From: RGIG3009 sp964470515
GTDB lineage: Bacteria > Bacillota > Clostridia > Oscillospirales > Acutalibacteraceae
Direction: 5' to 3'
DNA: 64,000 nucleotides
NCBI GenBank assembly: GCA_964470515.1
Contig: CAYYDD010000002.1
Span: 7,099-71,098 of the forward strand
The notes below the pieces were generated by a model, which was given only the letters and a program-made list of their open reading frames with translations, was not told the DNA's origin and did not search any database. The translations under genes and the position numbers were made by a program. This document shows positions 1-7,606 of the stretch, piece after piece. Each line of letters starts with the position of its first letter. Position 1 is the stretch's first letter.

Positions 1-3000
1 TTTCCACCCAAAATCTTGTTACGCCGGAAAGTGTTGGTATACAAAAATATATTTATAGCGGAAAATCGATAGATACCGATATGCAGTTAGCAAAAATGAA
101 AGTTGCTACAGAATTGGATAATCTGCTTAAAACCTCGAAATTTGTTGGACACTCACCTGATGGGAAGAATCATCCTTTTGCAAAAGACGGATTTGATTAT
201 TATCAAACCAATTTTATTGTGGATGGACAGGTTTTTGAAGGGATTATCGATATTGGTCTAAATGGAAATAAGCAAACCTTCTATGGAATGACAAATATAA
301 AAAGAGTTACCTCGGATATCGGAAGATACTCCAACCTTTTGTTGGGCTATAACTCCGAATTTTCGTCGCAAGGTAACTCCACTGACACCACTGTACCACA
401 ATATGGTGAAGGTGTCAATACCTATTCTACGCAGGACGGCACAAAAAAATTCATTGCACCCGAAACGACGGTTGAGCTGCCCGGCGATCAGTTAACGGAT
501 GACGAGCTGCTGGCACAGCTCCGCCGGCGCGGCTGGGGCAATACGCCGAACCCTCGCCTGAAGCATTTCGTGACAGGCATCATCAACAAGTTTCGTGGCA
601 CTCCTGCCGAATCCGATCTGCAGCGCCTGGAGCGGATGTTCAATGCGGCGATGGAAAACGCAAGAACGGCGGAACCCCAGCAAATAGAAAAATCAAATTT
701 CATAAGGCCTGATTTTTACTCAAAATTTGATGAATGGGATGGTATCGCCCCCAATGTAACATTCACTATTGGTACAACATCGCAGGCCTTACAATCCATC
801 AATATCAAAGACCAAGAAATCAAATTGCACTCAGGCACAGTAATCAGTAAGATGAGAAAGCATCCTGAGATGACTCGAGATATTTTCAGACAGATACCTG
901 AACTTTTGGAAAATCCGGTGATTATTCAGTTCTCGGATGCTGTTGATCCTGAAACGGGAAAACCGAAATACGAATCGAGTATCACGGTTATGGGAGAAGT
1001 GTATGCGTTGGACGGCAGGCCAATACTGGTCGCACTTGATTTGTTGCCACAAAAAAAGAAAGGGGCAAAGATCAAAGACTTTTCAGTTATTAAGAGTGCA
1101 TACGCTAAAAATGCAAGCCAATTTCAATTGAGCAATAACAGCATCCTATATATTGATCCGAATAAAAAAAGAACCAATAATTGGCTTTCTCGTACTGGGC
1201 TCCAATTGCCGGTCGGAGTAACCAATTATGGTTCTATAAGAAGGATAACATATTCCGATGGAAAAGTCAAGATTGAAAATTCCTCGAAAATAACTCCTAT
1301 GGCACTCGCACTTAAAGGAGCCGGTGTTATCGATTCTTACGGTAATAGTATATTCAGCAGAGAAGAAAATTCTCCAAAAAAGAAAAATTTTATTGCTCCC
1401 GAAACTTCTTCCGAAACGGCGGTCGATTCTCGCCCCATTGACCAGTGGAGCGAGGAGGAGATGCAAGCCGAGCTCAGGCGCCGCCGAGGCAAGACGGATC
1501 CCAACCCGCTGCAGGTAGCGCAACTCACACCCGAGGATGCAGTTACCACGCCGCAGATCGCTCCTCATGGCCGGCTGAATCAGACGGGCGATGGCGCAAG
1601 TGCTTTTGCCGACAGCGTGCAGGCATCGGGCATCTTCAGTGATGAACTGAAGCAACTCGCCGTAGCGGACAGGGAAGTCACCCGATACGATGTCATCACC
1701 AATGTGCAAACGCTGGAAGAGGCCAATACCCGTATCAACGAAGGCGGCCGTACGTTCGTGGAGGAGCTATCCCGTAAAAGCCCGTCGGCTTATACCACCG
1801 AGGATCTGGCGGCGGCATTGATCCTCATCAGCCGCTACGAGAAGATCGGCGATCACCGTACCGCATTGGTGCTGATGGAAAAGGTGCGCGAGGCAGGGAC
1901 GGCACACGGTCAAGCGGTGCAGATACTCTCACTCCTCAGCCGTTTAACACCCGACGGTATGGTGATGTATGCGCAGCTTGAGCTGTCGCGGGCGTACGAG
2001 GTGATGGTGAAGGGAAAGACCAACAAGTGGATCGAGCGGAACAAGGACAGATTTGAACTGACGGACGAGGATATCGAGTTTATCCGTCGCCGCACCTGGC
2101 AGGCGGCGCAACTACCGAAGGGGCGAGATAAGGATATCCGTCTGGCTGAGATCGCTACGCGGATCCAGAGCAAGTTCCCGCAGCAGCATGGTCAGGCCTA
2201 CAAGGCGTTCCAGCGTACGGCTATGCTTCTTAACCCCAAGACCCAGTTGCGTAACGTGCTGGGCAATGCCACGATGGCGGGTGCGTTTATCGGCAGCGAT
2301 ACCATCGGCAACCTCATTGACAAGAAAATTGCCAAAAAAACGGGTGTACGCACGACGGCGGGCTTTCAGTCAGCGGCCGTCAAGGGCTTGAAGCAGGGCT
2401 TGTTTGAAAGCTACGACGATTTTGTGAGACATATCAGTACCAGAGACGTTCAGGCCGACCGCTTTAAGATCAAGCAGAGCAGTCTGGATAATTTCAACGA
2501 GAACCATACCGGCAACGCCGCCAAGCTGCGCAACGGTCTGAGCCGCGCACTGAATGCGTTGGATCGCTTCAACTCGTTTTTGCTGGACGCCGGCGACAGG
2601 CTCTTCTATGAGATGTGGTTTATCAATTCGCTGAACGGGCAGATGAAGGCCAACGGTGTGACCGAGCCGACGTCGGATATGATCGAGATCGCCACACTGG
2701 ACGCGCTGGAGCGCACGTGGCAGGATAAGAACGCCTTGACGAGATGGCTTTCCAATGTAAAGAACGGAATGAACGTCGTCAACGTTCACGGCTACGGTCT
2801 GGGTGACGTAGTGCTGAAGTTCGTCAAAACTCCCGCCAACCTCACGAAGGCTATGCTTGAGTTCTCCCCGGTGGGGCTGGCCAAGGCGATGACGATCGAT
2901 GCCAAACGATTTTTAACGGCTGTAAACGAGGGAAAGGCCACGCCGCGGATGCAGCGGGCGTTCGTCAAAAATCTATCCAACGGTATCGTCGGATCGATCC

Positions 3001-3968
3001 TTACGGCGATCGCCGCCGGGCTGGCGGCCGCCGGATTGGTGACGGGCGAGCAGGACGAGGATGACGATGTGGCTGCGTTTAAAAAGGACGTGCTGGGCTA
3101 CCAGCCGTATTCCTTTAAGATTGGCAACATCTCGTTTTCTTATGACTGGATGCAGCCCATCGGCGCGTATGTTGCGATGATGGCGAACTACTACCAGGAT
3201 AAGGAGAACGCCGAGCTGACCGGCGAAAGGCTGGATGCGTTCAATGCGATCCTCGGGGTGTTCAAATCGGGTGGCCGAGCGCTGTTCAATCAATCGTTTA
3301 TGAAATCCATTCAGACGTTATTTGCCGACGACGATCCGATCACCGGGAAGAACGGTGGACTGGTATCGGCAAACATGACCTACGAACAGTGGGCGGCGTT
3401 ACAGGATACCAAACACGGGACAGGCACCATTGACAAGCTGCGGCGCATGGCGTACAATAGGAGTGCGGATAAGGCGCAGTTCTATGCGTATAAATCGCGC
3501 TTGGGAGCGGACGCGCCGAAAACATTTGCGGAGTTCCAACAAATCAAATACAATGACTCGAAGCGGTATGCAGATCTTGTTGGATACTACATATACAAAG
3601 GCGAAAATCCTGAAAGCGGACACAATTTTTACGAAGCAAATAAAGCAATACAAGAGCTTCGTAGTGCCGGTGGGATTAAGGCGACAGGAACGATCGTAGC
3701 ACCACCGCGAGGAAATCAGATAAAGACTCTTAATGACCATGCTAAACTCCGATTTGCTGAACGAGGCATTGCACAGGCGTGGACTCAGGGAATTGTTGAT
3801 GGTGCGGATTTTGCCTTAAAACAGCGACTTGGTACACAACATGTTTATTACTCCAATGGTGGTATGGTGGTTCTTAACGACATTGGAGAAGTTGGAACGG
3901 CAGGAATGCTGGATGAACAGGGAAAACTTCTGTATGATGAGGTGATAAAGTATGTCAGAAAGCAGTGA
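1..3968 (+). CDS. Giant mosaic phage structural protein (LPD3-like, MuF-C-like, LPD38-like, C-terminal BECR nuclease-like), 5' partial
   Basis: The frame is already open at base 3, so the start lies upstream; the first in-window ATG (81) is internal. Numbering from that ATG: residues 1-85 resemble the LPD3 domain of phage polyvalent proteins. Residues about 205-430 resemble the MuF C-terminal nuclease-like domain (KHPEMTRDIF, ILYIDPNKKRT, LQLP). Residues about 480-1150 form the structural backbone with an LPD38-like NPKTQLRNVLGN motif near 717 and a hydrophobic stretch near 970-990. The last 80 residues carry HAKLRFAERGI, the pattern of BECR-fold nucleases. Two copies of a linker (residues 123-158 and 436-476; FIAPET...LRRR...PNP) bracket the MuF-C-like part. 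The module regions are visibly more AT-rich than the backbone, pointing to exchange of modules. A position next to a scaffold and a coat gene fits a virion or ejection protein. Domain names are from memory of families; enzymatic activity is inferred. Confidence 0.72.
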   Translation, partial: STQNLVTPESVGIQKYIYSGKSIDTDMQLAKMKVATELDNLLKTSKFVGHSPDGKNHPFAKDGFDYYQTNFIVDGQVFEGIIDIGLNGNKQTFYGMTNIKRVTSDIGRYSNLLLGYNSEFSSQGNSTDTTVPQYGEGVNTYSTQDGTKKFIAPETTVELPGDQLTDDELLAQLRRRGWGNTPNPRLKHFVTGIINKFRGTPAESDLQRLERMFNAAMENARTAEPQQIEKSNFIRPDFYSKFDEWDGIAPNVTFTIGTTSQALQSINIKDQEIKLHSGTVISKMRKHPEMTRDIFRQIPELLENPVIIQFSDAVDPETGKPKYESSITVMGEVYALDGRPILVALDLLPQKKKGAKIKDFSVIKSAYAKNASQFQLSNNSILYIDPNKKRTNNWLSRTGLQLPVGVTNYGSIRRITYSDGKVKIENSSKITPMALALKGAGVIDSYGNSIFSREENSPKKKNFIAPETSSETAVDSRPIDQWSEEEMQAELRRRRGKTDPNPLQVAQLTPEDAVTTPQIAPHGRLNQTGDGASAFADSVQASGIFSDELKQLAVADREVTRYDVITNVQTLEEANTRINEGGRTFVEELSRKSPSAYTTEDLAAALILISRYEKIGDHRTALVLMEKVREAGTAHGQAVQILSLLSRLTPDGMVMYAQLELSRAYEVMVKGKTNKWIERNKDRFELTDEDIEFIRRRTWQAAQLPKGRDKDIRLAEIATRIQSKFPQQHGQAYKAFQRTAMLLNPKTQLRNVLGNATMAGAFIGSDTIGNLIDKKIAKKTGVRTTAGFQSAAVKGLKQGLFESYDDFVRHISTRDVQADRFKIKQSSLDNFNENHTGNAAKLRNGLSRALNALDRFNSFLLDAGDRLFYEMWFINSLNGQMKANGVTEPTSDMIEIATLDALERTWQDKNALTRWLSNVKNGMNVVNVHGYGLGDVVLKFVKTPANLTKAMLEFSPVGLAKAMTIDAKRFLTAVNEGKATPRMQRAFVKNLSNGIVGSILTAIAAGLAAAGLVTGEQDEDDDVAAFKKDVLGYQPYSFKIGNISFSYDWMQPIGAYVAMMANYYQDKENAELTGERLDAFNAILGVFKSGGRALFNQSFMKSIQTLFADDDPITGKNGGLVSANMTYEQWAALQDTKHGTGTIDKLRRMAYNRSADKAQFYAYKSRLGADAPKTFAEFQQIKYNDSKRYADLVGYYIYKGENPESGHNFYEANKAIQELRSAGGIKATGTIVAPPRGNQIKTLNDHAKLRFAERGIAQAWTQGIVDGADFALKQRLGTQHVYYSNGGMVVLNDIGEVGTAGMLDEQGKLLYDEVIKYVRKQ
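447..554 (+). repeat. Linker repeat copy 1 inside the giant phage protein
   Basis: This codes KFIAPETT, an acidic stretch, then LLAQLRRRG and NTPNP. It matches the copy at 1386-1508 in order and spacing of motifs. It marks the joint between the LPD3-like module and the following segment. Confidence 0.75.
1386..1508 (+). repeat. Linker repeat copy 2 inside the giant phage protein
   Basis: This codes NFIAPETS, an acidic stretch, then MQAELRRRRG and TDPNP, repeating the linker at 447-554. It marks the joint between the MuF-C-like module and the structural backbone. Confidence 0.75.
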
Positions 3969-4131
3969 AAAGGTGAAGTGCCCCTTGCTGGGTAGAGAAA
4001 TCGATTGGGGTTATTGCTGGGAACTTTGCAACATTGCCGCCGATGGTGTTTTGCTCAGAGGCGATAAAGTGTCAAACTGGGATGAAGCCCAAAAGATCTG
4101 CCGAAAGTGCGGTCGGTATTCCGAGGAATGA
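3952..4131 (+). CDS. Small Cys-containing phage protein (59 aa), overlaps the giant gene
   Basis: An ATG at 3952 opens a 59-residue frame that overlaps the end of the preceding gene by 17 nt, so the two are translationally coupled. The protein begins MSESSEKVKCPLLGREIDWG and has five cysteines (CPLLG, YCWELC and CRKC near the end), suggesting a small zinc- or disulfide-stabilised fold. Small proteins with a CPL.G.EI start are common beside MuF-type genes in Clostridia phages, but I know of no assigned role. The tight coupling to a gene ending in a nuclease-like domain makes an immunity or chaperone role possible; this is inference only. Confidence 0.6.
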   Translation: MSESSEKVKCPLLGREIDWGYCWELCNIAADGVLLRGDKVSNWDEAQKICRKCGRYSEE

Positions 4132-4322
4132 TTTCATTGCGCTAGGCAAATCCTTACTACAATTCAATACGGTTATGAGAAGCATGGTGCAGTCAACTGC
4201 ACAGTGCTTTTTTTATACAAAATAACGCCTACCGTGCCGGCATATAACTGCACGGTCGCCACGGCGCAGAGCTGACTGCGGATTTATAAATCAAAGAAAT
4301 GTGAGGGCGGGAAAGGAAACCT
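4132..4322. other. Phage intergenic segment with terminator
   Basis: No supported gene lies here. A hairpin at 4181-4207 (AGCA..GTGCAGT pairing with ACTGCAC..TGCT) is followed by a run of seven T, as in a rho-independent terminator. The scaffold gene ribosome binding site (GGGAAAGGA) lies at its right edge. Confidence 0.6.
4181..4214 (+). terminator. Rho-independent terminator upstream of the phage scaffold gene
   Basis: Imperfect stem with a two-base internal mismatch followed by TTTTTTT. It separates the giant structural gene and small protein from the scaffold/coat genes. Confidence 0.6.
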
Positions 4323-4907
4323 ATGGACTATTTGAAACCCTTATTTGGCGACGGAGCGCTGACCTACGATCAGTTTGCTTCCAAAGTGGCCGAAGCCGGC
4401 GATGGCATCAAACTTGCCAACCTGGCGGACGGTCACTATGTTTCTCGCGTGAAATACGACGAGGACATAGGTGTCGCCAACGGCAAGCTGGAAACGGCGA
4501 ATGGGACGATCACAACCATGCAGGACGCGCTGAAGAAGTTTGACGGTGTGGATGTGGCTGGCCTGCAGGACCAACTCCAGCAGTTGCAGCAGAAGTACGA
4601 CAGCGATATGGTGAGGCTGACGCTGGACGCGGCGATCGCCTCCCGTGTGCGGGATCTCGGCACGCGGAACCCGCAGTTGGTTGCCGGAGCAATCGATCGT
4701 TCACGGATCACGCAGGAGGAGGATGGCACGCTGAGCGGGCTTGATGAGCAGCTGGAAGCTTTAAAAGCATCTGACGCGTACCTGTTCAACATCACCGAAA
4801 CACAGAACATCGGCACCGGGCACTGCGGTGGTACACCGCCCGCCGGTGGCGAGACTGACCCTGAAAAAATGAGTATGAGCGAGTACAAGAAGTACCGCCG
4901 ACAGTAA
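4323..4907 (+). CDS. Phage scaffolding protein, GP20-like (194 aa)
   Basis: The product resembles phage minor structural GP20/scaffolding proteins. It starts MDYLKPLFGDGALTYDQFA, has a central heptad-rich coiled coil (about residues 50-100, with LQDQLQQLQQKYD), then an acidic segment and a basic tail SMSEYKKYRRQ typical of the coat-binding end of scaffolds. In phages of this type it guides procapsid assembly and sits directly before the major coat gene, as here (gap 18 nt). The ATG at 4323 follows GGGAAAGGAAACCT. The gene appears intact although its partner coat gene is broken. Confidence 0.8.
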   Translation: MDYLKPLFGDGALTYDQFASKVAEAGDGIKLANLADGHYVSRVKYDEDIGVANGKLETANGTITTMQDALKKFDGVDVAGLQDQLQQLQQKYDSDMVRLTLDAAIASRVRDLGTRNPQLVAGAIDRSRITQEEDGTLSGLDEQLEALKASDAYLFNITETQNIGTGHCGGTPPAGGETDPEKMSMSEYKKYRRQ

Positions 4908-4925
4908 AAAGGAGAAAAAAGCACA

Positions 4926-5312
4926 ATGGGAAATACGTTCCTTACCCCAAACATCGTTGCGAAAGAGGCACTGATGGTGCTGGAAAGCAACCTGACGATG
5001 GCCAACTTGGTCCACCGCGATTTTGACGATGAATTTGCGCAGGTGGGCGACACCATCAGTATCCGCAAGCCTGCTCGTTTCACGGCAAAGAATTTCACCG
5101 GTACAACCGAGGCACAGAATATCACCGAGGGCAGCGTGGCGGTAAAGATGGATCGCTTCCGCGACGTTACCGTCAACGTCACTGCTAAGCAGATGACGCT
5201 GGACATCAAGGATTTTTCCGAGCAGGTGGTCAAACCCGCTATGTCGGCCATCATGTGCAAACAAAAGTCGAAAAATCGACGTAAAATGCAAAAGTTTCAC
5301 CCAAGGGGGTAA
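4926..5312 (+). pseudogene. Truncated P22-type major coat protein
   Basis: Residues 1 to about 109 match the N-terminal region of P22/Gp5-like major capsid proteins (GNTFLTPNIVAKEALMVLE, NLVHRDFDDEF, VGDTISIRKPARF, MTLDIKDFSEQVV, PAMSAI). The homology stops near base 5253 and the frame then runs into 19 unrelated basic residues ending in a TAA-rich AT segment. Full-length coats of this family are roughly three times longer, so most of the capsid gene is missing. The sequence passes directly into the nagB promoter region, marking the right edge of a prophage remnant, or alternatively an assembly joint. Confidence 0.75.
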
Positions 5313-5334
5313 ATATTTTTTACCGATATCGTTA

Positions 5335-5340
5335 TATAAT
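5335..5340 (+). promoter_or_regulatory. Likely -10 box of nagB
   Basis: TATAAT lies 42 nt before the nagB ATG. No good -35 is visible at the right spacing (AATATT-like), so regulator assistance is possible. It starts about 80 nt after the phage homology ends. Confidence 0.45.
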
Positions 5341-5381
5341 GGAGAAGTAAATTATTTCCGCAGAAAGGATGGCAAAACACA

Positions 5382-6095
5382 ATGAAAGTGATCCGTACAA
5401 AAACGTATGAAGAAATGAGCTATGAGGCCGCCAAGTTGCTGGCCGCGCAGATCGTGCTACGGCCGGACTGTGTTCTGGGGCTGGCCACGGGCTCCACACC
5501 CATCGGTACATACGATCAGCTCGTCAAATGGTACGAGGAAGGCAAGCTGGATTTCTCCGCTGTCCGTTCCGTCAATCTGGACGAATACTGCGGCCTTGAC
5601 GGTGAAAGTGACCAGAGCTATCGCTGGTTTATGGATCATCACCTGTTCGACCGTGTGAACATTGACAAGGCGAACACCAACGTTCCCAACGGCAAGGCGG
5701 TCGACCCGGAAGCGGAGGGCGCGCGTTACGATGCGCTCATTGAGTCGCTCGGCGGTGTGGATATTCAGGTGCTCGGCATCGGCTATGACGGCCACATCGG
5801 CTTTAACGAGCCCGGCCCGGCGTTCGTCAAGCCCACGCATATGGTGGATCTGGATCCCAGCACCATCCAAGCCAACGCCCGTTTCTTTGCCTCGGAGGAC
5901 GACGTGCCGCGTCAGGCCATCACGATGGGTATGGGCGGTATTATGTCAGCCCGCAAGGTGTTGCTGATTGCAAACGGCACCGGCAAAAAGGAGATACTGA
6001 TGAAGTCGCTGTACGGCCCCATCACGCCCGAGGTTCCCGCCTCGCTGCTACAGTTGCACCCCGACCTCACGGTCATCTGCGCCGTAGATGAATAA
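5382..6095 (+). CDS. nagB: Glucosamine-6-phosphate deaminase
   Basis: This cytoplasmic enzyme converts glucosamine 6-phosphate to fructose 6-phosphate and ammonia, feeding amino sugars into glycolysis. The sequence shows the phosphate-binding GLATGSTP (33-40), catalytic LDEY (66-69, general base D67) and GIGYDGHIGFNEPG (132-145). The length of 237 aa is usual for short Firmicute NagB proteins. The start at 5382 follows AGAAAGGA. It stands alone, without nagA beside it, and ends in a strong bidirectional terminator. It is the first host gene after the phage remnant. A MurR/RpiR regulator with a SIS domain lies about 19 kb away, too far to infer a link. Confidence 0.95.
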   Translation: MKVIRTKTYEEMSYEAAKLLAAQIVLRPDCVLGLATGSTPIGTYDQLVKWYEEGKLDFSAVRSVNLDEYCGLDGESDQSYRWFMDHHLFDRVNIDKANTNVPNGKAVDPEAEGARYDALIESLGGVDIQVLGIGYDGHIGFNEPGPAFVKPTHMVDLDPSTIQANARFFASEDDVPRQAITMGMGGIMSARKVLLIANGTGKKEILMKSLYGPITPEVPASLLQLHPDLTVICAVDE

Positions 6096-6100
6096 GCAAT

Positions 6101-6136
6101 AAAAGATCACCACCCGCACGGGTGGTGATCTTTTTA
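6101..6136. terminator. Bidirectional terminator between nagB and tlyA
   Basis: A perfect stem GATCACCACCC/GGGTGGTGATC has AAAA on the left and TTTTT on the right, so it can serve both convergent genes. The tlyA stop codon lies within the T run. Confidence 0.9.
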
Positions 6137-6937
6137 TGGCTGATCGTCCGGTTGCTGTGCGACCACCTCGGTGATCAGTGCCGTTAGCACTTCCTTGCTC
6201 AGCGGTGCATCTTCGGTAAACCGTGCCAGATATTCCACGTTACCGTTGGTGCCGTGGATGGGGGAGACGGTCAGCCCCTGCACGTACAGCCCGTTTTCCG
6301 CCGCTGACTCAAACAACTTCATCAGCAGCGGCGGCAGATCGGCAGGGTTCTTCAGCACGCCGTTTTTACCGAGCTGACGCGGCTGTGCCTCAAACTGCGG
6401 CTTGATAAGGCAGATACACGCCCCCTCCGGCTTTAATATCGCGCGGATGGCGGGATAGATCTTGGATAGGGAAATGAACGACACGTCCGCCGTCACCAGA
6501 TCGCATACCGTGCCGAGCTGCTCAGCGGTCAGACTTCGGGCGTTGGTGCGCTCCAACACCGTCACACGGGGGTCGTTGCGCAGCTCCCACGCCAGAATAC
6601 CGTAGGCCACGTCCACCGAAAACACGTGCGCCGCACCGTTCTGCAGCAGGCAATCCGTGAAGCCGCCGTTGCTCGCGCCGATATCGCATACCGTCAGCCC
6701 CTCGGTCGGCTGCGCAAACACCTCCAAGGCCTTGGCCAGCTTGTAGCCGGAACGGCTGGCGTATTTTTTTGTTTTTTGGGTGAGGGTGAGCACCGTGTCA
6801 GCGGGGACGGACATTCCCGGTTTGTCTGCCGGTATGTGCCCGATCCAGATGCGACCGGCCATAATCAGCCCGGTCGTTTCCTCCGGCGATAACCCGAATT
6901 GCTGCATCGCCAGCGTGTCCAAACGTATGTTTTCCAC
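6134..6937 (-). CDS. tlyA: TlyA family rRNA 2'-O-methyltransferase
   Basis: The product has an N-terminal S4 RNA-binding domain (residues 3-60) followed by an FtsJ/RrmJ-type SAM methyltransferase domain with the motif CDIGASNGGFTDCLLQNGA (84-102) and the TlyA signature ERTNAR (about 128). TlyA enzymes methylate riboses of rRNA in assembled subunits; in Firmicutes the same family is often annotated hemolysin A. It uses a GTG start at 6937, preceded by GGAGGGAACGCT. The length of 267 aa is normal. It is transcribed divergently from the NUDIX gene, with a well-formed promoter at 6962-6990. Confidence 0.88.
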   Translation of the reverse strand: MENIRLDTLAMQQFGLSPEETTGLIMAGRIWIGHIPADKPGMSVPADTVLTLTQKTKKYASRSGYKLAKALEVFAQPTEGLTVCDIGASNGGFTDCLLQNGAAHVFSVDVAYGILAWELRNDPRVTVLERTNARSLTAEQLGTVCDLVTADVSFISLSKIYPAIRAILKPEGACICLIKPQFEAQPRQLGKNGVLKNPADLPPLLMKLFESAAENGLYVQGLTVSPIHGTNGNVEYLARFTEDAPLSKEVLTALITEVVAQQPDDQP

Positions 6938-6961
6938 AGCGTTCCCTCCGTTTCTGCTTCT

Positions 6962-6990
6962 ATTTTACGAAAAGAAACGGATACTGTCAA
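6962..6990 (-). promoter_or_regulatory. tlyA promoter
   Basis: On the minus strand TTGACA, a 17-bp spacer and TAAAAT read toward tlyA, about 25 nt upstream of the GTG start. Confidence 0.75.
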
Positions 6991-7000
6991 GAAAAAGGAC

Positions 7001-7029
7001 TGGACTTTTGCGGCGAAAAAAGGTAAAAT
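7001..7029 (+). promoter_or_regulatory. Candidate promoter of the NUDIX operon
   Basis: TGGACT, a 17-bp spacer and TAAAAT read rightward, 35 nt before the ATG at 7064. The -35 is weak. Confidence 0.45.
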
Positions 7030-7063
7030 AAACGGGGATGTCTCTTGGAATTGAGGAATAGGT

Positions 7064-7606
7064 ATGGAAAAATGGGATCTGTATGACCGCCACGGTCGCC
7101 CCTTGGGGAAAACGATCAACCGCGGTGCCTGCTTTCGGTGGGGCGAATATCATTTAGTGGCTCACGTTTGGGTTGTCAATTCCGCCGGTCGGTTGCTCAT
7201 TCAGCGCCGATCTTCCAAACGGCGGATGATGCCGAATATCTGGGCGATCACCAGCGGCTCAGCCGTGTCGGGGGAGGACAGTGCCGCCGCTGCTCGCCGC
7301 GAACTGGCGGAGGAGCTGGGTATCTCGCTGCCCGCTGACGCATTTATCTCGCTGGGTCGGTTGGTTCGTCGCAATTCGTTGTGCGATGTGTACTTGGTAA
7401 AGCGTGACGTTGCCGTGCCCGATATGAAGTTGCAAAAAGAAGAAGTGTCACAGGTGCGCTGGGTGACCGGCGCACAGCTGTACGGTATGGTGAACGAGCG
7501 CCGTTTTCATCACTACGGCGATCCGTATTTCCGCTTTGTAGCCGAAGGCATCCGCCGGGAGACCGGCGTGCTGCTGTTCGGGGAGGAGGATCCTTATGCT
7601 GACTGA
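7064..7606 (+). CDS. NUDIX hydrolase, isopentenyl-diphosphate isomerase-like subgroup
   Basis: Residues 65-87 form a full NUDIX box (G-x5-E-x7-RE-x2-EE-x-G), giving Mg-dependent cleavage of a nucleoside diphosphate linked to another moiety. The N-terminus (EKWDLYDRHGRPLGKTINRG) and the HLVAHVWVVNS strand are those of the YfcD/IDI-like branch. The exact substrate cannot be read from sequence. The gene is first in an operon with a CDF transporter, whose start overlaps its last 11 nt. The ATG follows GGAATTGAGGAATAGGT. Confidence 0.85.
   Translation: MEKWDLYDRHGRPLGKTINRGACFRWGEYHLVAHVWVVNSAGRLLIQRRSSKRRMMPNIWAITSGSAVSGEDSAAAARRELAEELGISLPADAFISLGRLVRRNSLCDVYLVKRDVAVPDMKLQKEEVSQVRWVTGAQLYGMVNERRFHHYGDPYFRFVAEGIRRETGVLLFGEEDPYAD

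Noticed and set aside
488..3740. Several long minus-strand frames opposite the giant phage gene
   Set aside because: They are antisense shadows without ribosome binding sites or recognisable domains; the plus-strand frame explains the region.
4034..4225. 63-codon plus-strand frame downstream of the giant gene
   Set aside because: It overlaps the better supported 59-aa Cys protein (3952-4131) in another frame, runs through a terminator hairpin, and has no domain or binding site.
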